From CAVTJX01 sp963735175 (GTDB taxonomy: Bacteria; Electryoneota; RPQS01), in assembly GCA_963735175.1 (NCBI GenBank), contig CAVTJX010000004.1:1-47858 (forward strand): a stretch of 47,858 nucleotides of DNA. The letters are read 5' to 3'. The translations under genes and the position numbers were made by a program. Of this stretch, positions 1-6,980 are shown in pieces. Within the stretch, counting starts at the first letter, position 1. Each line of letters starts with the position of its first letter. The notes under the pieces were generated by a model. That model had not been told where the DNA came from, did no database searches, and saw only the letters and a program-made list of their open reading frames with translations.

Positions 1-2
1 TC

Positions 3-479
3 GCCAAGGGCCGCTTCCGCGAGGATCTGTTCTACCGGCTGTATATTCTGCCCGTGAATGTGCCGCCGCTGCGCGAACGGCTGAACGATATTCCACTGCT
101 GGTGCGGCACTTCTTAAACAAAGGCCGCAAGACGCTGGGCGGGCCGTCGGGGATCACGCCCAATGCGCTGCGCTTTTTGATGACGGGCAGTTGGCCGGGC
201 AACGTGCGCGAACTGGAGAATGTGATCATGCGCGCGCGGGTGGTGGCGACGGGGCCGCGCATCGAGCGCGAGGATCTGCTGGCCCCGGCCAATTCCAGCG
301 GCGAGTTGAAAGGCCCGCCCGATTTAAGCTGGGACGCCGCCGAGCGCGACCACGTGCTGCACGTGCTGTCGCTCTGCGAAGGCAACAAGAGCCAGGCCGC
401 TAAAGTCCTCGGCATCTCCCGCCGCTACCTCTATTACCGCCTCGAGCACTGGGAGACGCTGAAGAAGCTGGGGCGATGA
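3..479 (+). CDS. Sigma-54 dependent transcriptional activator, C-terminal part (NtrC family; 5' end outside the window)
   Basis: The reading frame is open from the left edge and ends at TGA 477-479, so the receiver domain, Walker A and GAFTGA loop are missing. What remains starts with FREDLFYRLYILPVNVPPLR, the AAA+ segment carrying the arginine-finger region of bacterial enhancer-binding proteins. It continues through WPGNVRELENV, the sensor II motif. A Fis-type helix-turn-helix closes the protein (NKSQAAKVLGISRRYLYYRL), the DNA-binding domain of this family. Family knowledge: such proteins hydrolyse ATP to remodel RNA polymerase-sigma54 at -24/-12 promoters. The signal and target genes cannot be read here, and I saw no clear -24/-12 site nearby. 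Family assignment is secure; a more specific name is not possible. Confidence 0.93.
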   Translation, partial: AKGRFREDLFYRLYILPVNVPPLRERLNDIPLLVRHFLNKGRKTLGGPSGITPNALRFLMTGSWPGNVRELENVIMRARVVATGPRIEREDLLAPANSSGELKGPPDLSWDAAERDHVLHVLSLCEGNKSQAAKVLGISRRYLYYRLEHWETLKKLGR

Positions 480-556
480 AGCGAACGATGAACGGAATTC
501 GTTTGCAGGGGCTGATTGCATCGCCCGCTCATCACATATGCCCTTGTAGAAATTTC

Positions 557-575
557 GACCGAGCCGGGTTGGCGG
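557..575 (+). repeat. R6-like repeat half (GAGCCGGGTTGG)
   Basis: This is one arm of the R6 repeat, whose complete copies lie at 9638-9679, 25282-25354 and 44531-44597. Only the GAGCCGGGTTGG arm is present, directly upstream of the REP-like array. Confidence 0.5.
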
Positions 576-593
576 TATTCCTCACCTTTCTAA

Positions 594-754
594 CGTCGGC
601 CTCTGGCCGTCAATCGGAATAGGTTTGAACGCAACATCATCAAATACTCAATTCGGTACAGGATTTTCTAACCCGATGACGGCCAGAGGCCGACGCTAGA
701 AAATAAATAGCTTGCCGCGAGAATAAAAATTCCTAGCGTCGGCCTCCGGCCGTC
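594..754. repeat. R1 REP-like repeats upstream of the RAYT gene (three copies)
   Basis: An 18-bp imperfect palindrome, CGTCGGCCTCTGGCCGTC, occurs at 594-611, in inverse orientation at 678-695, and again at 737-754 with C for T. Flanks are also shared (CTA(A/G)CGTCGG… and …CCGACGCTAGAAA). Head-to-tail and inverted arrangement around a Y1 transposase is the classic REP/BIME layout. Further copies lie at 1246-1263 and 1332-1349, and variants at 25197-25214 and 44756-44773. This array and an R6 arm account for the gene-free stretch 480-776. Confidence 0.85.
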
Positions 755-776
755 AGTCTTCTAGAAGGAGGAGCCT

Positions 777-1239
777 GTGCAGCACATTCCCGAAAATCGT
801 CAGGGATCCGACCTCACGTTTTTTGTGAATGCCGCTCTCTGGCACCGCCAACCGATATTTGCTGATCCGCGGGCGGCGCAGATCGCAATGGATTCGTTGC
901 AGCATTTGCGGCAGTCCGGCGAGATCTGGCTCTATGGCTTCGTCATCATGCCGGGCCATGTGCATCTGCTGGTGCATCCTCTCCCTCCGCAAACGCTGCC
1001 GAAGATCATGCGCCGCTTCAAGACATGGGTAGCACACGAGCTTGAACAAGGGCTCGATCTGGGACAAAGGATATTTCTCGAAGGTAGTGGTTGATCGGGA
1101 AATGTTGCGAAAGGCTCTCCACTACATCCACGAAAATCCGGTCGTCTCGGGGCTGGCACCAGATGCAGGTGATTATCCGTGGTCGTCGGCCGTCGATTGT
1201 TCTCGGCGGGACGCCTTGGAATTGGTAGATCCTTATTGA
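777..1239 (+). pseudogene. REP-associated tyrosine transposase (RAYT, Y1/HUH family), frame-broken
   Basis: A GTG start at 777 follows a strong AAGGAGG ribosome site. The first frame (777-1094) carries the HUH motif in GHVHLLVHP and the following helix (LPKIMRRFKTWVAHEL). The expected continuation, NKGSIWDKGYFSKVV and LHYIHENPVVSGL with DYPWSSA, lies in the +1 frame (about 1042-1239). One extra base near 1040-1045 (GAG C TTG) breaks the gene. YIHENP fits the Tyr-containing C-terminal motif of RAYTs. These enzymes cut and join single-stranded REP hairpins. The R1 palindromes on both sides are the presumed substrates. Length (about 154 aa) fits the family. The break may be a sequencing insertion rather than real inactivation. 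Confidence 0.85.
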
Positions 1240-1351
1240 CAGACTGACGGGCGGAGGCCGACGCTGAAAATAAAGGGGTGGATTATTATCGGCGGGACTC
1301 TCTCGAGTCGGTGGATCCCTATTGACCGACTGACGGACGGAGGCCGACGCT
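1205..1351 (+). repeat. 61-bp direct duplication of RAYT 3' end plus R1 repeat
   Basis: Bases 1205-1265 (last RAYT codons, stop and an R1 repeat) recur at 1291-1351 without gaps, about 51 of 61 identical by eye. The second unit at 1302-1325 again reads L-E-(x)-V-D-P-Y-stop, matching the end of the transposase (ALELVDPY). It is either the relic of a second RAYT or a unit that moved with the 3' end. The R1 copies are 1246-1263 and 1332-1349. Confidence 0.8.
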
Positions 1352-1397
1352 AGAAATTTTAACGCTAGAAACTTGATGTTTACTTCTATCGAGTGCA

Positions 1398-2999
1398 ATG
1401 CCTGATTCTCCCTCCTCACAAAATCTGAAGGCGCGGCTCAGCGAGTGGACCGTGATTGCGCGCGGGAATCTTTCCGTGTGCTACCGGGCGCGTGACGCGG
1501 CGCTGGGGCGGACGGTGTTCGTCAAGACGCTGGGCGCGCCGTCGGAAACCGAGCCCGATCTGCGCGCGCGCTTTCTGCGCGAGGCGCGGGCGGTGGCGCG
1601 GCTCGATCATCCCAACCTCGTGCGGCTCTACGAATTCGGCGAGGATGGGGAACTCGGGCTGTTCATGCTGCTCGAGTGGATCGACGGCACGACACTGGCC
1701 GCGCATCTGACGCAGCACGGGCCGCTGGGCGCGGAGGAACTGATGCGGCTGGCGGCGGATCTATTCGCTGGGCTGGACGCGCTGCACGCGGCGGGTGTGC
1801 TGCATCGCGATTTGAAACCCGAGAACATTCTGCGCCGCAGCGACGGGAATTATAAAATTTCGGATTTCAGTCTGGCGGCGATGCGCGACGAGCCGCGGCT
1901 GACGCATCACAAAGCGATTGTCGGCACGCCCGCCTATATGGCCCCCGAGCAGGCGGCGGGACGAGCGGCGGACGAGCGCGGCGATCTGTTTGCGGCGGGC
2001 GTAGTACTCTACGAAGCCGCCACGGGCAACAATCCCTTTGCCGCCGAGGACGTGATGGAGACACTGCGTCGCATCCGCGGCGCGGAACCGGACTTTAATC
2101 ACGCCAATCTTAAAGCTTTGCCCGAACCGCTGCCCGGATTGATCCGCAGTTGCCTCGAAAAAAATCCGGCGGCGCGGCCCTCGGGCGCGCGTGCGGCGGC
2201 GGCCCAACTTTTACCATTGACGCCGGTCGTGATCGCGCGGCGGCACAATCCGCTGACTCCCGCGCGGACGCTGGGAGCCGCCGCCATCGTGCTGGCCGCG
2301 GTGATTGGCGCAGTGCTGCTGCAACGCTCACCGCTCCGGTGGCACAACCCCGCGGCGCTTCCGGAGACGCCCACGCAGGGCTTTCCCGCCGTGCGCGATA
2401 CGGTCGTCGAGAGTGTACCCACTGACAGCAGTTTGCGCGACGAAAGCGAACTCCATGATTCGCTGTCTTCGCCCGCGCTGCTGAAGAAACCACCCGTCCG
2501 CGAGGCGACAGCGGTAACGCGGGTCGATTCGACGGCGCGCGCGCCGGCGGTCGCGGAGAGCGCGGAGGTGTGGCTCGACATCGAACCATGGGCGACGGTG
2601 GATTTTCACGGCGCGCGCCTCGGAACCTCGCCGCTCCGCGCGCCCTTAAAGCTGCCCGTGGGGAACCAGACGCTGGGTTTTCAAAACGCGTCGCTGCCGC
2701 GTATCGAGCGCGAATTTGAGATTCGCCCCGGCAACGCGCGGTTCGCCGTGCGCCTGCTGGAAGCCGTCGTCACACTGCAACTTGATGTGGAACCGTGGGG
2801 CGACGTGCGCCTCGACGGCGAGGACGTGGGCACGACGCCGCTCGCGCAGCCGCTGTTTTTCCTGCCGGGCCGCCACACGCTGAAGATTTCGCACGGCGAG
2901 TTGCCTGCCGTCGAGCGCACCTTTCAAACGCGCGGCGGCGATACGCTGGTGGTGCATGTGAACCTGTATCAATCCACCTGGGATGTCAAAACCCTGTGA
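1398..2999 (+). CDS. Membrane Ser/Thr protein kinase with two C-terminal PEGA domains
   Basis: A 533-aa Hanks-type kinase. The ATP-site lysine is in TVFVKTL (K43), the catalytic loop is HRDLKPEN (D138), the metal site is DFSLA (D156), and GTPAYMAPEQ is the activation-segment end. Two features deviate: the glycine loop is reduced (ARGNLSVCYRA), and DFG is DFS. A hydrophobic span near residues 288-310 (LGAAAIVLAAVIGAVLL) anchors it. Two PEGA-type repeats follow (WLDIEPWATVDFHGARLGTS… and QLDVEPWGDVRLDGEDVGTT…), predicted outside the cytoplasm. PEGA modules are usually wall- or surface-associated, so an envelope-sensing kinase is inferred. Its stop overlaps the GTG start of the next gene, indicating co-translation. 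Confidence 0.93.
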   Translation: MPDSPSSQNLKARLSEWTVIARGNLSVCYRARDAALGRTVFVKTLGAPSETEPDLRARFLREARAVARLDHPNLVRLYEFGEDGELGLFMLLEWIDGTTLAAHLTQHGPLGAEELMRLAADLFAGLDALHAAGVLHRDLKPENILRRSDGNYKISDFSLAAMRDEPRLTHHKAIVGTPAYMAPEQAAGRAADERGDLFAAGVVLYEAATGNNPFAAEDVMETLRRIRGAEPDFNHANLKALPEPLPGLIRSCLEKNPAARPSGARAAAAQLLPLTPVVIARRHNPLTPARTLGAAAIVLAAVIGAVLLQRSPLRWHNPAALPETPTQGFPAVRDTVVESVPTDSSLRDESELHDSLSSPALLKKPPVREATAVTRVDSTARAPAVAESAEVWLDIEPWATVDFHGARLGTSPLRAPLKLPVGNQTLGFQNASLPRIEREFEIRPGNARFAVRLLEAVVTLQLDVEPWGDVRLDGEDVGTTPLAQPLFFLPGRHTLKISHGELPAVERTFQTRGGDTLVVHVNLYQSTWDVKTL

Positions 3000-3763
3000 A
3001 GCACCTTGGCCCGATCATTTTGTTGCTGTTGTTTTTCGCGCCTGCCGGTTGGGCCGGGGATTCGCTGCGCGCGGCGGTGGATTCGGCCTTTGCGCGCGGG
3101 CAGTATGAGCAGGTGGAATTGCTTGCGCTGCGCCATGTAAATGATTTGATCACCCGGCCCGTGGAAACGCGCGTCGCGGTGAATCTCACCACGGGCTACG
3201 CGCTGATCATGCTTGGCCGTGAAGCCGACGCCGAAGGTTATTTCCGGCGCGCGCTGGATGCCGATCCAGCCACGCGGCTCGATCCCGTACGCATCAGTCC
3301 CAAGTTCCGCCGCGTATTCGATACGGTGAAAGCGGCCTATCACCCACCGCAGAAAACGCCGCCGGTTTCGCCTGCACTTCGATTCGCCGGGCCGCGCACG
3401 GGTTCGGTGCTTGGCAACCTCGTCCTTCCGGGCTGCGGACAATTTCTGGAACAGCGGCGCATGCGTGGCGCGCTCTGGGCAGGCGCGGAATTGACGCTGG
3501 CGGGTGTGTTCGTGTGGAGATTGCAGGAAAGCCGCCAGTCGCGCGACGCCTACGTGAAAGAAATGGACCGCGCCAAGGTCCACTCCGCCTACGAGCAGTA
3601 TGCCCGCGATTATACGACCGCGTGGGCGGTGGGAATCGCGGCGGGCACCGTGTATCTTGCTTCACAGGTCGATCTGGCATTACTGCGGCACGCCGTGCCG
3701 CTGGAGGTAGGTGCCGTCCCGCTGGAATCCGGCGCCGGCGTGGCCCTGACACTGCGCTGGTGA
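2996..3763 (+). CDS. Secreted/membrane TPR-like protein of unknown function, coupled to the kinase
   Basis: A 255-aa protein. I place the start at GTG 2996 because it overlaps the kinase stop (GTGA) and is followed at once by a signal peptide (MKHLGPIILLLLFFAPAGWAG). Residues about 25-105 read as TPR-like helices (ARGQYEQVELLALRHV, ALIMLGREADAEGYFRRALDADP). A later part has weak membrane segments (RMRGALWAGAELTLAGVFVW and AWAVGIAAGTVYLASQV), preceded by LGNLVLPGCGQFLEQRR. This combination resembles small envelope proteins encoded beside kinases in FCB bacteria, but I cannot name a family. Overlap with the kinase suggests a partner or substrate role, which is inference. Confidence 0.8.
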   Translation: MKHLGPIILLLLFFAPAGWAGDSLRAAVDSAFARGQYEQVELLALRHVNDLITRPVETRVAVNLTTGYALIMLGREADAEGYFRRALDADPATRLDPVRISPKFRRVFDTVKAAYHPPQKTPPVSPALRFAGPRTGSVLGNLVLPGCGQFLEQRRMRGALWAGAELTLAGVFVWRLQESRQSRDAYVKEMDRAKVHSAYEQYARDYTTAWAVGIAAGTVYLASQVDLALLRHAVPLEVGAVPLESGAGVALTLRW

Positions 3764-3804
3764 TTGTCTAAGCCATGCACGTATTTGTTTACGGCCGTGA
3801 CAGA

Positions 3805-3819
3805 CGGGGCGAAACCCCG
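3805..3819 (+). other. Short hairpin in the leader of the next gene
   Basis: CGGGG-CGAAA-CCCCG forms a perfect 5-bp stem about 140 bp upstream of ATG 3955. The rest of the 190-bp leader shows no riboswitch I recognise. A strong ribosome site (AGGGGAGGGG) lies just before the ATG. Confidence 0.35.
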
Positions 3820-3954
3820 GAATGTAATATCAAGAATGTCCTTGAGTTACAAGCGGGTGCGGATGTTGCTTTAAGTAGTTAACAACAACCGCCGTCCAAA
3901 CACCTTTGTTGGCCGAAGACTGCACGCTTTGATCTACTCAAGGGGAGGGGAATC

Positions 3955-5258
3955 ATGACTCGATGGCTTTGGACCGGGCTCTTGTGTTTGCTGTGCGCGG
4001 GAAACGCCCTGGCAACACTTTACGCCGTACCCGCGAGTTGGAACTTCGGGTCGGTCGAGACCGGACACGAGGAAATGCGCTGGGTGATGATTGCCCAGAA
4101 CGGTCCGGAGCCGGTGGAAGTGAGCGGGATCGTGACGGGAACCGGATTCAGCGCTATCCTGCCGATTCACTTCATCCTGCAGCCGGGAGATTCGGGAATA
4201 TTTGTGGCTGTGGTATTCAATCCCCCGGAGCCCGGAGTCTACACCGGCACACTGCAACTGTTCACCACGGATCCGGCGCGACCGGATTTGGTGGTTTCAC
4301 TCATGGGCGAAGGCATGCTCGCGCCGATGGACCCGTTCATCCTGCTGGATTTCCCGCGGGACGATGAATGGATCGCGGAGTTGCCGATTACGTTTCAATG
4401 GGAGTTGCTGGAAGGTCCCGGGACACAACGGCGAGTTTTACGCTGTGGATCCGCGCGCTTACCCCGGATTCGAATCAGCCTGCCGGTCCTGTATTCCACC
4501 GGAACGGCCACGTCGTATGTGCTGAACGATCCTTCGTACGGTGAAGGCCGTTACCTGTGGTGGGTGACGGCCGTGTGGTCCGGCGGCGTGCTGCAATCGC
4601 CGATGCGGCTTTTGCAGATTGGCGAACTTCCTCCCCGCCGCCGGTCTTTGAATTGCTCTCGCCGGAAAACGAGGCGACGATCACGCTGCCGAATGGGACG
4701 TTTGTGTGGTCAACATTGCCGTATCCGAACGTTCCCGCGCAGGCCTGCGTTTACCAATTGTGGGTGATTCCCGCGGACAGTGTGAACGGTGACGACGTGC
4801 CGCTGTCGGTGTCGACGGCAGACACCACGGTCACGGTGGATTTGAGCGCCTTCGAGGGACAAGACCGCTGCTTCTGGTTCGTGATCGCGCATCTCAGTAA
4901 CGGCGTCGACGTGGGGACCAACAGCATGCGCTCGTTCCATGTGAGTGGAGCGCAACAGCCGGCCGCCGTTGACGAATCTCAAGCCCACGTAGCGACGGCG
5001 TTCGGCATTGCCTCGGCCGCGCCGAATCCGTTCAATCCGGAAACGCGGATTACATTGACGGTGCCACTGGCCGGACAGGTTACGGCTGACGTGTTTGACG
5101 TGTTAGGCCGTCACGTGGCGACGCTGGTGGACGGACCGCTGGCCGCGGGCGAGCACACGCTGACCTGGCGTCCTCATGGCCCGGCGGGATTGTATCTCCT
5201 GCGGGTGCAGGATGCGCGAGGCGCGAGCGACGTGCGCAAACTGTTCTTCATCAAGTAG
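3955..5258 (+). CDS. Secreted protein with HYDIN/ASH-like domain and NPFN sorting domain (frame-broken)
   Basis: ATG 3955 follows a strong ribosome site, and a signal peptide is clear (MTRWLWTGLLCLLCAGNALA). Residues about 21-125 look like a HYDIN/ASH-type beta domain (SWNFGSVETGHEEM… VFNPPEPGVYTGTLQLFTTD… VSLMGEG). A fibronectin-like region follows (ELLSPENEATITLPNGTFVW). The C-terminus is the sorting domain (AAPNPFNPETRITLTVPLAG… VFDVLGRHVATLVDG… GLYLLRV… LFFIK). The protein runs through four frame breaks at about 4422, 4440, 4486 and 4650, of which the first three are +1. Between them protein-like segments such as TLWIRALTPDSNQPAG survive in other frames, so one gene of about 430 aa is intended. 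Likely exported and surface-attached; ligand unknown. Confidence 0.8.
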
Positions 5259-5292
5259 CGGAGTCCGGCTCTGTGAAATGGATGGTAATCCC

Positions 5293-6564
5293 ATGAAACG
5301 CGTGTTGATTCTGCTGCTCAGCCTGGCGGCGCTGCTGGCGGCGCGGGCGGATTCAGCCTGGGCCCAAGGCGGGCTTAGCGGTCTGGTGCGGACAGACACT
5401 ACGGGCGCGGGCGAATCGCTCGTGGGCGTGACCGTGCGCGTGAATCTGCTCACGCAGGCAAGTATCACCGGCTATGGCGCCCAGACCGTCAGCACCGCGC
5501 AGGGTTTCGTCTTTACCGACTTGCCGCCGGGAGTGTATACGGTCATCGCCGCGGTCATTGGCGAAGGTTTCAGCACGGACGTGGTGGAAGTGCTGAATGC
5601 CAACACCACGGTGGTGGACTTGCTGCTGGGCCAGGGTCTCGGCACCGGTCCCGTGCAACCGACGGTGCTGGTGGAGGGGATGGTGCTGGTCGAGCAGGAT
5701 TCACTCACAGGATTCACGCAGTACCTGCTGGGCGTGGGCGTGGACTCCGCGCCCGCGTACCGGCTGCTGCTGGGCCCCGCGTCCTACGTTCCCGTCGACT
5801 CCGCGGTCGTGCGTCCCCGGCACGGAGAAGCGGCGCTGATCGGCGGGCGGTTGTTCAGTTACAGCGAACCGCCGATGATCGTTGTGAACACCATCAATCA
5901 TTATGTCTGGCGCGACATCTTCGATCCGGGCCACGGCGGAACCGGGAACGGCTTATACTCCGGGCTGCAGTGTGATCCGACGCTTGTGCGGGTGGAGCTG
6001 ACCGGCACGATCGAGGATCAACTGGCCGTTGACTCGTCGATGTATTCGCTGGGTGGAACGCTGGATTCCATCTCGTACATACTGGACTTCGGCAGCGAGC
6101 AATTTCACCGGCCCAATACCCCGGCGCGGCCCGTGGACAATGACGCGCTGCACATCGTGGGCGGATGGACAGATTGCGCCGGATCGCCGCAACCGCGGAT
6201 TCTGGTCTACGAAATCAACGGGCAACTGTGGCGCGTGCCGGGCGATACCTGGGGCCTCGAATCGCTGGTGTCGACATCGCTGGAACCGGCCGCGCCGCCG
6301 GTCTCGTATCTGACCGCCGCGAACTATCCGAATCCCTTCAACGCGCAAACGACGATCCGCTTCAATTTGCCGGCAACAGGGTACACGCGCTTGACGATCT
6401 ACGATCTGACTGGCCGCGAAGTCGATCGCTTGCAGGACGGCATCCTGCCCGCAGGCGTATACACGCGCACCTGGGACGGCGCGGCGCGCGCTTCGGGCAT
6501 CTACTTCTACGCCGTCGAACTGGAGCGCGAGCGCTTCGTCGGACGCATGGTGCTGCTCAAATAA
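5293..6564 (+). CDS. Secreted carboxypeptidase-regulatory-like protein with NPFN sorting domain
   Basis: A 423-aa intact gene. I chose ATG 5293 because it begins a signal peptide (MKRVLILLLSLAALLAARADSAWA) and has GGATGG at good spacing; an in-frame ATG at 5278 is less likely. Residues about 25-115 resemble a CarboxypepD_reg-type beta-sandwich (GLSGLVRTDTTGAGESLVGVTVRV… FTDLPPGVYTVIA). The middle is unassigned. The C-terminal ~80 residues are the sorting domain (NYPNPFNAQTTIRFNLPATG… IYDLTGREVDRLQDG… GIYFYAVEL… MVLLK). It lies 34 bp after the previous gene and probably shares its transcript. Stop TAA 6562-6564 is immediately followed by hairpin R7. Confidence 0.9.
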   Translation: MKRVLILLLSLAALLAARADSAWAQGGLSGLVRTDTTGAGESLVGVTVRVNLLTQASITGYGAQTVSTAQGFVFTDLPPGVYTVIAAVIGEGFSTDVVEVLNANTTVVDLLLGQGLGTGPVQPTVLVEGMVLVEQDSLTGFTQYLLGVGVDSAPAYRLLLGPASYVPVDSAVVRPRHGEAALIGGRLFSYSEPPMIVVNTINHYVWRDIFDPGHGGTGNGLYSGLQCDPTLVRVELTGTIEDQLAVDSSMYSLGGTLDSISYILDFGSEQFHRPNTPARPVDNDALHIVGGWTDCAGSPQPRILVYEINGQLWRVPGDTWGLESLVSTSLEPAAPPVSYLTAANYPNPFNAQTTIRFNLPATGYTRLTIYDLTGREVDRLQDGILPAGVYTRTWDGAARASGIYFYAVELERERFVGRMVLLK

Positions 6565-6595
6565 CCAGCGTGCGACGCTGGACCCGGTGGCGCTG
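6565..6595 (+). repeat. R7 hairpin repeat abutting the stop codon
   Basis: CCAGCGT-GCG-ACGCTGG starts on the base after the TAA stop. The same unit follows the stop of the gene at 29912-32087 (29881-29911, minus sense); about 25 of 31 bases agree. One stem pair changes T-A to C-G, a compensatory substitution that supports a selected hairpin. Confidence 0.65.
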
Positions 6596-6665
6596 ACGCC
6601 CTTGCTTGCAGCGCGCACAGACGCGCAAGCCGGATTCTCGGATCGCCGTTTGAACATCAAAACCG

Positions 6666-6699
6666 CCGCGCGGGGTGCCCTCACCCCGCGCGGTTTTTT
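6666..6699 (+). terminator. Rho-independent terminator built from repeat R2
   Basis: A perfect 12-bp stem, CCGCGCGGGGTG / CACCCCGCGCGG, with loop CCCT and six T's follows the 5293-6564 gene by about 100 bp. The stem is a member of the dispersed R2 family. The rest of 6565-6980 contains R7 and otherwise no recognisable gene. Confidence 0.88.
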
Positions 6700-6980
6700 G
6701 GGGCGAAAAGTTACAACTGGCCGCGCGGCGGGGGGATCGAAAAGTGAGGGAGTCTCACCAATTTCCTGCCAGTGGCGGGGTGGTTTGCAGAGGTTAAGTG
6801 CCGGACATGCGGCCAGATCACAAAATGCAGGCTGCGGATTATTGCCGACCCCATTATCCACTGCGTGTGAAATTGGGGCAATTTGTAGAAATCGTGCCGC
6901 GATCCCTTGCATCTGTGTTCGCATTTCCCGACCTTTTCGCATACCCTCTGCTGCCGCGCTCATCATCCCGAAAGATACTC

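Noticed and set aside
3781..3954. Riboswitch (cyclic-di-GMP or similar) in the leader of 3955-5258
   Set aside because: Only one small CGAAA-loop hairpin is present; the conserved core segments of known classes are missing.
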